Assembly (NCBI RefSeq): GCF_024746815.1
Contig: NZ_CP080525.1
Coordinates: 372,001-436,000 of the forward strand
Source of the DNA: Mesorhizobium sp. AR07
GTDB lineage: Bacteria > Pseudomonadota > Alphaproteobacteria > Rhizobiales > Rhizobiaceae
Length of the DNA stretch: 64,000 bases
Direction: 5' to 3'
Positions within the stretch are counted from its first letter, which is position 1, and each line of letters starts with the position of its first letter. The notes under the pieces were generated by a model, which searched no databases, was not told where the DNA came from, and saw only the letters and a list, made by a program, of their open reading frames with translations. The position numbers and the translations under genes were made by a program. Shown in pieces: positions 25,753-35,034 of this stretch.

Positions 25753-26466
25753 ATGAACATTGCCGATCAGATCTATTCCGCCGCCGACAGCGCCAACCAG
25801 GATCGCGCCCAGGCGATCCGCGACAATCTGCGCGACGCCATCGTCGATCGCCGGCTGGCGCCGGGCACCAAGCTGTCGGAAGGCGAGGTCGGCACGCTCT
25901 TCGACGTTTCGCGCACCGTGGCGCGGGCAGCGTTGCAGATGTTGTCCTTCGAAGGGCTGGTGCGCACCGAGCGCAACCGCGGCGCCTTCGTCGCCAACCC
26001 TTCGCCCGAGGAAGCGCGCCAGGTGTTTGCTTCGCGCCGTTTGATCGAGCCGGGTATCGCCATTGCCGCTTGCGGGCGCGTCACCGCTGCCGACATCGCC
26101 GCGTTCCGGGCCCAGCTCGACGAGGAAGGCCGCTTCATCGCCGCGCGCGGCCCGACGGCGCGGCGTTCCGAAATCAAGGCGTCCGGCGATTTCCATTTGC
26201 TGCTCGCCTCCGTGGCCGGCAATGCCATCCTGCAGCGTTTCATGGAGGAACTGGTGGCGCGCTCGTCGCTGGTCATCGCCCTTTACGGGCGGTCTGGCGT
26301 ATCAGCCTGCGGGCATAGCGAGCACACGGAAATTGTCGGCGCACTGGAGAACGGCGATTGCGGGCTGGCGAGCCGGCTGATGCTGCACCACATCGACCAT
26401 ATCGAGGCCGATCTCGATCTGCGTGTCAGAGCCGGCCCGGCGCTCCGGGAAGCCCTCAACTTCTGA
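25753..26466 (+). CDS. GntR-family regulator with FCD effector domain
   Basis: Residues about 12-80 form a GntR winged helix (QAIRDNLRDAIVDRRLAPGTKLSEGEVGTLFDVSRTVARAAL ... GLVRTERNRGAFVAN). The C-terminal FCD domain has the metal-ligand pattern FHLLLASVAGN, GHSEHTEIVGALENGD and MLHHIDHIE. The 237-residue length is typical. The protein faces the transporter operon and two palindromes lie between them, so it likely regulates both genes in response to the importer substrate. The ATG at 25753 was chosen; the frame is open further upstream but passes through the operators. Confidence 0.93.
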   Translation: MNIADQIYSAADSANQDRAQAIRDNLRDAIVDRRLAPGTKLSEGEVGTLFDVSRTVARAALQMLSFEGLVRTERNRGAFVANPSPEEARQVFASRRLIEPGIAIAACGRVTAADIAAFRAQLDEEGRFIAARGPTARRSEIKASGDFHLLLASVAGNAILQRFMEELVARSSLVIALYGRSGVSACGHSEHTEIVGALENGDCGLASRLMLHHIDHIEADLDLRVRAGPALREALNF

Positions 26467-26469
26467 AAG

Positions 26470-27699
26470 CTAGCTCTCATCCTCGCCTGCGGCGGGCGCT
26501 GCCTGTCCTGCCGCCCTGCGGCGCAGCATCTTGGTCAGCTTCCAGATCGTCGGGCTGTTCTTGACAAAGGCCTTCAGCCTTGCGCCTTGCCTAAGTGTCA
26601 GCGCCAGCACGCGACCCCTGGGGGTCAAGGGGACCAAAACCTCGAAGTGCTGGGTCTCGATATCGCACCATTGCCGCTTGTAAGGCTCGTCGCCGACAGA
26701 GAAGTCATAGACAGCGAAACCGGTCTCGCAGGCTTGCTGGATGTTGTCGAAGAACAGGAAGTCGCCCGGGCTGGTGTGGCCAAGATCGTCCTCGGCGATC
26801 GCTCCGAACTCGCAGATCAGGCGTTTGCCCGAGCGGCTTGACCCGGTGACGGCACGGAGCTTGCCGGCAACCTCTAACCCGTGCAGCACGAAGGCGGGCC
26901 TGTCTTCGGCTAGCGCTTGCAGGAACAGCGCGCGGAAGAAGGTGCGTACCTGCTGGTCGCCGAAGACGTTGGCGATGCCCATCTTGCGGAAGCGCAATTC
27001 CTTCATCTCGAAAAAGGCATCGAGCTGCCTGTTCACCTCGTCGGGGGTAGCGGCCTCGATGCGGCGATGACTGCCGACGGCCTCGAACTTGCGCATTTGC
27101 GAGCGGTGCTTCTTGCGTTTGCGCTTGCCGCTGGCGCGCAACAGCAGCGCATCGAAGCCACCGGCGAGGTCGACGGCCAGCGACAGATTGGGGCTGGCAA
27201 AATGGTCAAGCAAGGCGAGTGGATTGGCGACACCGTCGAGATCGGGCAGCAACCGCTCGAGCGCGATGAGGTCGATGTCCGGCCGTGTCCTGGCGATGGC
27301 CGCCAGCATCGATCGGATGGCCGCGACATCCGCCCTGGCCAGCCATTGCGGATCGGCGGCGACGAAGTTGCCATTGGCATGGCGGTCGCCCATGAAGCGA
27401 GCGACGCGGAACGGACCTCTCGCGGTGACCTCCAGGGCCAGCGCGAAAACCGGCCTGCCTTCGGCGCTCAGCGTTGCAACGAGGAGGTTCGGTCCGGTCT
27501 GCTCTGCCCAGGTCAGGATCCAGCCGGCACTCTGTGCCGGTGCAAACAGGGCCGAACGGCAGAACCTGGCATAGGCCGCGAGCCCTTCGCCCGACACCAC
27601 AGAAATCGATAGGTTGGCCTGATCCCCTGGCAAGGCACGCGGCGACGCCTCGGTCGCAGCGAGCCGATTGCCGTCAAATGACGCGGTTGCGTCAACCAT
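26470..27699 (-). CDS. CelD/BcsL-type GNAT acetyltransferase
   Basis: The 409-residue cytosolic protein belongs to the GNAT group annotated as cellulose/polysaccharide biosynthesis protein CelD or BcsL (Acetyltransf_6, FemAB-like). Recognisable parts are the basic KRKRKKHRSQMRKFEA block, the middle RFRKMGIANVF, and the hallmark YDFSVGDEPYKRQWCD near residue 340. It acylates sugars during exopolysaccharide production in related loci. The next gene, divergent and 91 bases away, is a polysaccharide deacetylase, which fits a polysaccharide-decoration role. Confidence 0.85.
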   Translation of the reverse strand: MVDATASFDGNRLAATEASPRALPGDQANLSISVVSGEGLAAYARFCRSALFAPAQSAGWILTWAEQTGPNLLVATLSAEGRPVFALALEVTARGPFRVARFMGDRHANGNFVAADPQWLARADVAAIRSMLAAIARTRPDIDLIALERLLPDLDGVANPLALLDHFASPNLSLAVDLAGGFDALLLRASGKRKRKKHRSQMRKFEAVGSHRRIEAATPDEVNRQLDAFFEMKELRFRKMGIANVFGDQQVRTFFRALFLQALAEDRPAFVLHGLEVAGKLRAVTGSSRSGKRLICEFGAIAEDDLGHTSPGDFLFFDNIQQACETGFAVYDFSVGDEPYKRQWCDIETQHFEVLVPLTPRGRVLALTLRQGARLKAFVKNSPTIWKLTKMLRRRAAGQAAPAAGEDES

Positions 27700-27790
27700 A
27701 CCTCAATCCTTACGGCGTATTGATGGCGATTTGGGGAGCCGCATAGGCGCATTCCGTGCTTGGATCAGCCTAGGCGCAAAAGGTGAATGA

Positions 27791-28849
27791 ATGATCGACG
27801 GGGGCGAGGCAATCCGGAAACTGGCGCTCAACGTCGCCCGCTATTCCGGTCTTGCACCGCTGGCCAAGCCGTTCATCGGCGGCATTGGCGCCATATTGAT
27901 GCTGCACCGCGTTACCGCGACACCCGCAAAGCCTGACAGCGTCAACCGGCATCTCAACATCGCGCCCGGCTTCCTCGATGCCGTGATCGCCGACATGAAG
28001 GCGAGCGGCTATGCCTTCGTCTCGATGGACGAAGCGGTCGAGCGCATCAAGGCAGGCGGCAAGGGAGGCGAGTTCGCCACCATCACCGCCGACGACGCCT
28101 ATCGCGACAACATGACCGAGGCCTTGCCGGTGCTGGAGAAACACGGCGCGCCGATCACCATCTATGTCGCGCCCGGGCTGATCAGCGGCACCGCCGATCT
28201 GTGGTGGGACGTGGTCGAGGAGATCGTCGACGCGTGCGATAGCCTCACTCTGGCGAAGCCGAATGGCTCGCTGACGATCGATTGCTCGACCACCGCGAAG
28301 AAGGTGCAGGCCAACATACGCCTGCACGTCTATCTTACCTCCGAAGTCCGCGAGGAGGACCTGCAAACCGTGCTGCGTGACCTTGCTCGCGCAAGCGGCG
28401 TTGACACCAACGGCCCGCGCCTGCGGACACTGATGAGCTGGGACGAAATCCGCAGCATCGCCGCGCACCCGCTGGTGACGATCGGCGCCCACACGATCAA
28501 CCACAGCAATCTGAAGCGGCTTTCCGAGGTCGATGCGCGGCACGAGGTCGGCGCCGTGCGTGGCCTGTTGCAGGCTGAACTTGGCCAGGAGCCGCGCCAT
28601 TTCGCCTATCCCTACGGCTATGCAAGCGCGGTAGGCTGCCGCGAAGTGGGCTTTGTCCGAGACGCCGGCTACACCTCCGCCGTGACCACGCGCCACGGTT
28701 TGCTGCGCGCCGAACATGCCGGCTTCCTGCATGCCTTGCCGCGCATCTCAGTCAACGGCCGCTACCAGAGCGTCGCTCACATCCGCACCATGCTGTCGGG
28801 CGTGACGACGCCGCTCGCCAACGCCGGCAAGATGGTGGTCACCATCTGA
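27791..28849 (+). CDS. Polysaccharide deacetylase family protein
   Basis: A NodB-fold carbohydrate esterase 4 relative. The usual TFDDGY motif is TADDAYRDN at residues 99-107, keeping both aspartates (101, 102) but with G replaced by A; the metal-binding H-x3-H pair is at His234 and His238 (AHTINHSNL). The large insertion between the two motifs (about 135-215) is typical of a subgroup in polysaccharide loci. No signal peptide is obvious. It lies divergent from the CelD-type acetyltransferase, so the pair may tune acylation of one polymer. Confidence 0.87.
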   Translation: MIDGGEAIRKLALNVARYSGLAPLAKPFIGGIGAILMLHRVTATPAKPDSVNRHLNIAPGFLDAVIADMKASGYAFVSMDEAVERIKAGGKGGEFATITADDAYRDNMTEALPVLEKHGAPITIYVAPGLISGTADLWWDVVEEIVDACDSLTLAKPNGSLTIDCSTTAKKVQANIRLHVYLTSEVREEDLQTVLRDLARASGVDTNGPRLRTLMSWDEIRSIAAHPLVTIGAHTINHSNLKRLSEVDARHEVGAVRGLLQAELGQEPRHFAYPYGYASAVGCREVGFVRDAGYTSAVTTRHGLLRAEHAGFLHALPRISVNGRYQSVAHIRTMLSGVTTPLANAGKMVVTI

Positions 28850-28871
28850 CGGCAGCCGGCCGGGTTCCTGT

Positions 28872-29087
28872 TCAGCGCTTCGCCTTCGGCTCCAGCATCA
28901 GCCATTTGATGATGCCCATCGCCGGCAGCACCCAGAGCAGGCCGCTGAACAGAAAGAAGCTGAATTGCACGAGGGGGCCGGACTCCGAGAGACGAGCGAC
29001 GGCGAAAATCGACGCGATCAGGGCGTAGATGATGACCAGCGCCACCAGCAGAAACATTCCGATCAGCTTTTTCAGACGAATGGGCAT
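28872..29087 (-). CDS. DUF2842-like small membrane protein
   Basis: The 71-residue protein has two transmembrane helices (about residues 7-30 and 40-62) with a W-x-x-P-A-M-G-I-I-K-W-L segment at the second helix end, the DUF2842 layout found beside heme and respiration genes in Alphaproteobacteria. The ATG at 29087 was chosen; upstream codons lack membrane character. It lies on the opposite strand to ctaA. The function is unknown. Confidence 0.8.
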   Translation of the reverse strand: MPIRLKKLIGMFLLVALVIIYALIASIFAVARLSESGPLVQFSFFLFSGLLWVLPAMGIIKWLMLEPKAKR

Positions 29088-29240
29088 GTCGCGGTCTCGT
29101 CGATCGCTATCGCTTAGGCCGAACGGGAGACGCGTGCAACCAGTGAGACGCGGCGCGACGGCGTGCCGCGCCGCCTGGCCTTGCCAGCACGGGTGCGATG
29201 GTCCACCAATCCGCGAAACCAACCTGCCGGGACCAAGACC

Positions 29241-30332
29241 ATGGCTGCCATATCAGTCGCCGCGCCATACGTTGCCCGCGACCGCGACCTGCACAACCGG
29301 GCGCTGTTGCGCGGCTGGCTCTATGTCGTGCTGCTGGTGCTGTTTGCGCTGGTGCTGGTCGGTGGCGCCACCAGGCTCACCGATTCCGGCCTGTCGATCA
29401 CACAGTGGAAGCCGATCCACGGCGTGATCCCGCCGCTCAACGAAGCCGAGTGGCAAGAGGAATTCCAGCTCTATCAGCAGATTCCGCAATATGCCGAGCT
29501 CAACAAGGGCATGAGCATCGAGGCGTTCAAGTCGATCTTCTGGTGGGAATGGGCGCACCGCATCCTGGCGCGCAGCGTCGGCCTGGTCTTTGCCCTGCCG
29601 CTGCTGTTCTTCTGGGCGACGCGCCGCATCGAACGCGGCCTGGAACCGAAATTGGTGGGCATCCTTTTGCTTGGCGGCCTGCAGGGCGCCATCGGCTGGT
29701 GGATGGTAGCCTCGGGCCTGGTCGACCGCGTCTCGGTCAGCCAGTATCGGCTGGCGACGCATCTGACGCTGGCGGCGCTGATCTTCACCGCGACCATGGT
29801 CGTGGCGCGTGGGTTGGCGCCGCATTCCGAACCCGCCGCCGATCGTTCGACGCAGAGGCTGGCCGGGTTCATCGTGCTTTTGGCTTTGATCCAGATCTAT
29901 CTCGGCGGGCTGGTCGCAGGGCTCGACGCCGGCCTGAGCTACAACACCTGGCCGCTGATGGACGGCAAGATCATCCCGGGTGATCTGCTGATCCTCGAGC
30001 CGGCGTGGCGCAATTTCTTCGAAAGCCCGAAGACGGTGCAGTTCGTCCATCGGCTCGGCGCCTACACGGTGTTCATAGTGGCCCTGTGGCACATGATCGC
30101 GACGCGTCGGCGGCTGCCGGGCTCAACCCATGCTCGTCGCGCTATGCTGCTGTTCCTGCTGGTGCTGGTGCAGGCCTCGATCGGCATCGGAACGCTGCTG
30201 ATGCATGTGCCGCTGCACATGGCGCTGACCCACCAGGGGTTTGCGCTGGTCGTACTGGGCTTTGCCGTTGCGCATTGGCGCGGCACCAAGGGTGCCTATC
30301 CGTTGCCGCATGAGATAGCGGTCAGGAGCTGA
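29241..30332 (+). CDS. ctaA: Heme A synthase (COX15/CtaA)
   Basis: CtaA oxidises heme O to heme A for cytochrome aa3 oxidase. The 363-residue membrane protein shows [25 protein letters not shown], the heme-ligand-like histidines in WEWAHR, ATHLTL, FVHRLGA and LTHQGF, and the [16 protein letters not shown] loop of the alphaproteobacterial type. About eight helices are expected. The ATG at 29241 follows gggaccaagacc. No cox structural genes lie in the window. Confidence 0.97.
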   Translation: MAAISVAAPYVARDRDLHNRALLRGWLYVVLLVLFALVLVGGATRLTDSGLSITQWKPIHGVIPPLNEAEWQEEFQLYQQIPQYAELNKGMSIEAFKSIFWWEWAHRILARSVGLVFALPLLFFWATRRIERGLEPKLVGILLLGGLQGAIGWWMVASGLVDRVSVSQYRLATHLTLAALIFTATMVVARGLAPHSEPAADRSTQRLAGFIVLLALIQIYLGGLVAGLDAGLSYNTWPLMDGKIIPGDLLILEPAWRNFFESPKTVQFVHRLGAYTVFIVALWHMIATRRRLPGSTHARRAMLLFLLVLVQASIGIGTLLMHVPLHMALTHQGFALVVLGFAVAHWRGTKGAYPLPHEIAVRS

Positions 30333-30338
30333 GTCCCG

Positions 30339-30662
30339 TTACATCCAGAAGGCGTTGGACTGCGTGGTGTTCGCGCCGTCGAATTCCGCCTGACGCAGCG
30401 CAGCAGCGGATGGTGCGGACTGCGCTTGCGCCTGATTGCCTTTGGCTACGTTGTCAGCGGCCTTGAGCGCATCGAGCCTCGCCTGCAATGCGGCCATGTC
30501 TTGCCGCAATTTGGCGGCCTGGACCTGATCCGAGATTGCCTTGGCTTGGTCTTCCATCTCCTGGATCTGTTTTTCGAGCGCCGCCTCCTGGGCTGCATTG
30601 CTCGACGAACTGGATGAGGAATACTGGCTTGCCTGGGAGGAGCTCGAAATCGCGCTGACCAT
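30339..30662 (-). CDS. Small coiled-coil hypothetical protein
   Basis: A 107-residue protein with a serine-rich N-terminus (ISSSSQASQYSSSSSSS), a coiled-coil from about residue 24 to 72 (AALEKQIQEMEDQAKAISDQVQAAKLRQDMAALQARLDAL), and an alanine/glutamine-rich tail ending NAFWM. There is no signal peptide or membrane helix. The ATG at 30662 follows ggggatttgtc. I do not recognise the family; similar small proteins occur in rhizobia. It converges with ctaA. Confidence 0.65.
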   Translation of the reverse strand: MVSAISSSSQASQYSSSSSSSNAAQEAALEKQIQEMEDQAKAISDQVQAAKLRQDMAALQARLDALKAADNVAKGNQAQAQSAPSAAALRQAEFDGANTTQSNAFWM

Positions 30663-30744
30663 GACAAATCCCCAGTGGAGCCAAGCCATATCAGTAGGCG
30701 ATTATGGTTAACGAGACGTTAACGGCGCCGATTTGGCAGCGAGA

Positions 30745-31586
30745 TCAGAAGCTTGCCCGCACGGCCTGGATCGCCACGGCAATCGCCAGTTCGCGGTTCT
30801 CCTCGACCGCGTTGCCGTCCTCGTGATGTCAGGATGCCGACAGGCAACCATAGGCGATGGCGTGGTCAAGAATGGCGGGCGGCGCCTGGCCCAGCGTCTT
30901 GGCAAAGATCTCGGCCATATGGGCTATGCGCTCCGGATTGAGGCAAAGCTCGTCCGGTCGAGTGGGTTGTAGAACATGTTCGCGGCGTCGAAGCCGGGAT
31001 CGCCGAGCACGCCCTTCGGGTCGATCGCCAGCCAGCCGCGCGATCCGTGTAGGATGTTTTCGTGGTGCAGGTCACCATGCAGAGGCCTGATATCGTGCGG
31101 ATTGGCCAGCAACCGATCGGCGATGGTAGCAGCCTCGACGTAGAGGCTGTCATGGCCGGTGTCGCGGTCGGTTTCGGCTTTCCTGAACAGGAGGCTTGAA
31201 AACCGCTCCCTGAGCGGCTGAAGCTCGGGCGGGAAGGGGTCTTTCCCAGGCGAAAACAGTTTCGCCATCACATCCGCCGCGATTGCGGTCGCGGCGTTGT
31301 CGCCTTGTCCGTCGAGAACCTCGGAAAGTGGCGTTTCTCCGGCATATTCGAGCAACATGCTGTAGCCGTCGCGGCCAAGCAGGCGGACCGCCCCTTCGCC
31401 GTGCCGCCAGGCGAGAAAATATTCGCCACGCAATTCGTCGGCGACATCGTCGAAAGGCTTGAGTGCCTTGACGATTGCCGGCGAGCCATCCTCGCGCCGC
31501 ACCTTCCAGATGCGGCTCGAAAAGGTCTCTGCGATGAGTTCGGGCGCGCTGACCTTCCAGCGTCTCGGAAAGACAGGCGCGTCCAT
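30745..31586 (-). pseudogene. APH(6)-like kinase pseudogene (frameshift plus nonsense)
   Basis: The first 220 codons encode a streptomycin-6-kinase/hydroxyurea-type phosphotransferase: RPLHGDLHHENILHGSRGWLAIDPKGVLGDPGFDAANMFYNP is intact, with the Brenner motif HGD and the DPKG metal site. After PLDR the frame is lost: one base is missing (near 30959), after which ERIAHMAEIFAKTLG, AILDHAIAYGCLSAS and HHEDGNAVEENRELAIAVAIQAVRASF read in another frame up to TGA at 30747-30745. A TGA stands between SAS and HHEDGN where a Trp codon is expected. Two separate lesions argue for true decay. It begins one base inside the argC stop (TGATG). Confidence 0.85.
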
Positions 31587-32512
31587 CAGAGTCCGAGCAT
31601 CAGGTCCATGTTCTGGACGGCGGCACCCGAGGCACCCTTGCCGAGATTGTCGTAGACCGCCAGCAGCAGGGCTTGCGCCCGCTCGTCATTGGCAAAGACG
31701 TAGACCTTCATCCGGTTGGTGCCGTTGTAGATCTCCGGATCGATCTCCGGCATGCGCTCGAGATGCGCATAGGGCGCAACTTCGACCACACCGCCCTTGA
31801 TGGCGGCGAAATGGTCGGCGATCGCCGCGTGAAGTTCCAAACCCGTCGGCACATAGTCGAGGCCGCCGAGCTGCAGCGGCACCACCGTGATCATGCCTTG
31901 CGCGAAATTGCCGACCGCCGGCTGCATGATCGGGTCATGCGAAAGCCTGGCATAGGCCCTCAGTTCCGGCACGTGCTTGTGCTGCAAGGTGAGGCCATAG
32001 GGCAGGAACTCCGGGGCGTCCTCACCCTTGGCGACATAGTCCTCGATCATCGGCCGTCCGCCGCCCGAATAGCCCGAAATGCCGTTGACGGTGACCGGGA
32101 AATCCGCCGGCAGCAGGCCTGCGGTGACCAGCGGCCGCAGCGTTGCGATCGGTCCCTGCGGCCAGCAGCCGGGGTTGGCGACGCGTTTCGCCGCGGCGAT
32201 CGTCTTTGCCTGCTCCTTGTCCATCTCCGCGAAGCCGTATGCCCAGCCTTCGGCGACGCGGTGCGCGGTCGAGGCATCGATGACCTTGGTGGTGTCATTG
32301 GCGATCAGCGAGACGCTTTCCTTGGCAGCATCGTCGGGCAGGCACAGGATCGCGACATCGGCGGCATTCAGGAACTCGGCGCGCGCCGCCACTTCCTTGC
32401 GGCGCTCGGCGGGAACAGAAATGATCTCCAGGTCGCCGCGCTCGGCAAGCAGCGCCCGGATCTGCAGGCCGGTGGTGCCGTGCTCGCCGTCGATGAAGAT
32501 TTTCGGTTTCAT
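31586..32512 (-). CDS. argC: N-acetyl-gamma-glutamyl-phosphate reductase (type 2)
   Basis: ArgC reduces N-acetyl-glutamyl phosphate in arginine synthesis. The 308-residue length and MKPKIFIDGEHGTTGLQIR start are the shorter type-2 form. The catalytic cysteine is Cys116 in RVANPGCWPQG, with the GISGYSGGGR loop following. The gene starts 30 bases after the agmatinase gene on the same strand, and its stop overlaps the start of the kinase pseudogene. Confidence 0.97.
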   Translation of the reverse strand: MKPKIFIDGEHGTTGLQIRALLAERGDLEIISVPAERRKEVAARAEFLNAADVAILCLPDDAAKESVSLIANDTTKVIDASTAHRVAEGWAYGFAEMDKEQAKTIAAAKRVANPGCWPQGPIATLRPLVTAGLLPADFPVTVNGISGYSGGGRPMIEDYVAKGEDAPEFLPYGLTLQHKHVPELRAYARLSHDPIMQPAVGNFAQGMITVVPLQLGGLDYVPTGLELHAAIADHFAAIKGGVVEVAPYAHLERMPEIDPEIYNGTNRMKVYVFANDERAQALLLAVYDNLGKGASGAAVQNMDLMLGL

Positions 32513-32542
32513 TGCCTGATCAAATTCCCTGATATTTCAAAA

Positions 32543-33550
32543 CTATATGCCGTGACCATGATTCACAGCGGCACCATTGTGGTTGCCGTTGTTCAGCTCT
32601 GCCAGCCGGGCCTTCCGCTCCGCCAGCAGGCCGAGATACTGCATGGCCACCATCGAACCGGCGATCGCCGTTATATCGGCGTGATCATAGGCCGGCGCAA
32701 CCTCTACGACATCGGCGCCGACAATGTCGATCTGGTTGAGCTGGCGCAGCGTCGACAGGATTTTAGCCGAGGACGGCCCGCCGGCAACCGGCGTGCCGGT
32801 GCCCGGCGCAAAGGCCGGATCGAGGCAGTCGATGTCGAAGGTGACATAGGTCTTCTTGCCGCCGGTGCGGTCGACGATGGCGTAGGCGATGTCGGACGCA
32901 CGCATCTCCTCGATTTCGTGGCCGTAGAGGATCTTGATGCCGAACGTCTCGGGCGCATGGGTGCGAATGCCGATCTGGATCGAACGGTCGGGGTCGATGA
33001 TGCCTTCATTGACGGCGCGGCCGACGAAGGAGCCGTGATCGATGCGCTTGCCGTCGTCCGGCCAGGTGTCCTGGTGGGCATCGAACTGTACCAGGGCCAG
33101 CGGGCCGTGGATGGCGGCATGCGCCTTGAGCAGCGGCCAGGTGACGAAATGATCGCCGCCGAGCGACAAAAGAAAGGCGCCGGATTTCAGGATCTTCGTC
33201 GCTTCCCGCTCGATCGTGCCGGGCGTCTTCTGGTGGTTGCCCGAGTCGAGCAGGCAATCGCCATAGTCGACGACCGCGAGATGCTCGAACAGATCGAGTG
33301 AAAACGGGTATTGCGGGTCATTGTCGAGGATCGCCGAGGCGCGGCGGATCGCCTGCGGCCCGAAGCGGGCGCCGGGTCGGTTGGTGACGGCTGCGTCGAA
33401 GGGAATACCCCACACCACCGCGTCCGCGCCCTTCACGTCCTTCGTGTATTTGCGCCGCATGAACGACAGCGCGCCGGCATAGGTCGGTTCGAGGGCCGCG
33501 CCCGTTTTGGAGCGGGCGGTGAAGGCATGGTCGATGTTGTTGGTCGCCAT
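32543..33550 (-). CDS. speB: Agmatinase (ureohydrolase)
   Basis: A Mn-dependent ureohydrolase that splits agmatine to putrescine and urea. All metal motifs are visible: LLSLGGDHFVTWPLL, VQFDAHQDTW and YVTFDIDCLDPAFAPGTGTPVAGG. The ATG at 33550 follows gaggatccgta; 335 residues is slightly long because of the N-terminal 45-residue extension. Arginase or guanidinobutyrase activity cannot be ruled out from motifs. It is upstream of argC on the same strand. Confidence 0.94.
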   Translation of the reverse strand: MATNNIDHAFTARSKTGAALEPTYAGALSFMRRKYTKDVKGADAVVWGIPFDAAVTNRPGARFGPQAIRRASAILDNDPQYPFSLDLFEHLAVVDYGDCLLDSGNHQKTPGTIEREATKILKSGAFLLSLGGDHFVTWPLLKAHAAIHGPLALVQFDAHQDTWPDDGKRIDHGSFVGRAVNEGIIDPDRSIQIGIRTHAPETFGIKILYGHEIEEMRASDIAYAIVDRTGGKKTYVTFDIDCLDPAFAPGTGTPVAGGPSSAKILSTLRQLNQIDIVGADVVEVAPAYDHADITAIAGSMVAMQYLGLLAERKARLAELNNGNHNGAAVNHGHGI

Positions 33551-33674
33551 TACGGATCCTCGTTTTTCATCGGGGTGCAACAACTACAGAACCGGCACGG
33601 AAGATGCCAGTCACAGCTTGGCGAGACGAAATGGCGCCCCTGGAGTGCCATGACAAAACAGGATTTGTATCACC

Positions 33675-34883
33675 ATGACGCAGACGGCGTTTCTCAATCC
33701 TCCCCGCGCCGTGGTGTCGACCCACAGCGGCACGATCGCCGGCGAACGCTTCCTGGTTCTCGATTCGTGGCGCGGAATCTGCGCCTTGCTGGTGGCGCTG
33801 TTTCACTTTCCGACCGGTTCGACGATTTCGCAGAGCGCCTTCATCGGTTCGTCCTATCTTTTCGTCGACTTCTTCTTCGTCCTTTCCGGTTTCGTCATCG
33901 CCAGCAGCTACGGCAACCGGCTGAGCCAGCCGGAAGAGGTGGCTCGCTTCGCCCTGGTCCGGTTCGGCCGCATCTACCCGCTGCATCTGCTCATGCTTGC
34001 CGCCTTTGCCGGTTTCGAGTTGCTGCGCCTGGTGCTGCCGCAACTGCATGGCACCGGGGCTGCTCCCTTCACCGGCGGTTTCGACCTCAAGAGCCTGCTT
34101 GCCAATCTGCTGCTGCTGCAGGGTGTCGGCTTCGAGGATCAACTGACCTGGAATGCGCCAAGCTGGAGCATTTCGGCCGAGTTCTTCGCCTATCTGCTGT
34201 TTGCGGGCGTGGTCTTCGTCGCCGGCGCGCGCGCCTGGGTATGGTTCGTCGCAGCCGCCGTCACCGCGCCGCTGTTCCTGCTCGGCTTGTCGACCCATCA
34301 TATGGATGTGTCCTTCGATTTCGGCTTCATCCGCTGTCTGTATGGCTTCTCGCTCGGCGCCCTGCTTGCCTGGTTTCAGCATGATTCCATTGCAGGGGCG
34401 CGACAGGCGCTGGCCAAGGGCGGCCCGCGCCTGGCCTGGACCCTTGCCGAGATCGTCATGGTCGCCGTCATCGTGCTTTTTGTCTCGCTGGCGGGCGACA
34501 ATGATTTCGGCATCGCGGCACCCCTGGTTTTCGCGCTGGCGCTGTTTCTCTTCGCCCATGAAGGCGGCTGGATCAGCGCAGTGCTGAAAACGCCGTTCAT
34601 GCTGACGCTCGGCGCGCTGTCCTATTCGATCTACATGGTCCACATCTTCGTCCAGGCGCGCATGATCAACGTCGCCGGGCTCGTCGAGCGCAAGCTCGGC
34701 CTCGGCGTTGTCGGCGACTTCATGCTGCGCGGCCAGCCAGCGACGGGCTTCGGCGGCGGCTTGACAGGGACCGTTGCGATCGTCGTCATGCTCGCCGCCA
34801 CCATCACCGTGTCCTGGATCACCTGGCGCTTCGTCGAAATGCCTGCGATGGCGTGGTTCCGCCGGCTTTCGAAACGCATCTGA
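33675..34883 (+). CDS. OafA/YrhL-type membrane acyltransferase
   Basis: A 402-residue acyltransferase-3 protein with about ten helices. It opens with the family motif LDSWRGICALLVALFHF, carries YLFVDFFFVLSGFVIASSYG, the NAPSWSISAEFFAYLLF block and LGALSYSIYMVHIFV near the end. Members O-acetylate surface polysaccharides or lipids. It begins 124 bases from speB, divergent, and is the first gene of the block that separates speB from rpsI. Substrate unknown. Confidence 0.9.
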   Translation: MTQTAFLNPPRAVVSTHSGTIAGERFLVLDSWRGICALLVALFHFPTGSTISQSAFIGSSYLFVDFFFVLSGFVIASSYGNRLSQPEEVARFALVRFGRIYPLHLLMLAAFAGFELLRLVLPQLHGTGAAPFTGGFDLKSLLANLLLLQGVGFEDQLTWNAPSWSISAEFFAYLLFAGVVFVAGARAWVWFVAAAVTAPLFLLGLSTHHMDVSFDFGFIRCLYGFSLGALLAWFQHDSIAGARQALAKGGPRLAWTLAEIVMVAVIVLFVSLAGDNDFGIAAPLVFALALFLFAHEGGWISAVLKTPFMLTLGALSYSIYMVHIFVQARMINVAGLVERKLGLGVVGDFMLRGQPATGFGGGLTGTVAIVVMLAATITVSWITWRFVEMPAMAWFRRLSKRI

Positions 34884-34890
34884 CGCGCAC

Positions 34891-34956
34891 CGATCTCAAG
34901 CATGATTCCGAAGAGTGGAAGCCGGTTTTCGGAAAAGATCATGCTCAAACAAGACA
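34891..34956. repeat. Rhizobial intergenic mosaic element (RIME-like)
   Basis: This 66-base stretch carries catgattccgaa ... ttcggaaaagatcatg, an imperfect inverted repeat with the signature of a widespread rhizobial intergenic repeat family (recalled). It sits directly behind the acyltransferase gene. Confidence 0.7.
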
Positions 34957-35034
34957 TCCGCTAGCCGGCTTCGTTCACCGGCCTGTCACGGGCATCGCCT
35001 ATCCGGGTCTCGATCCGGCAAGGAGCGATTCTCG

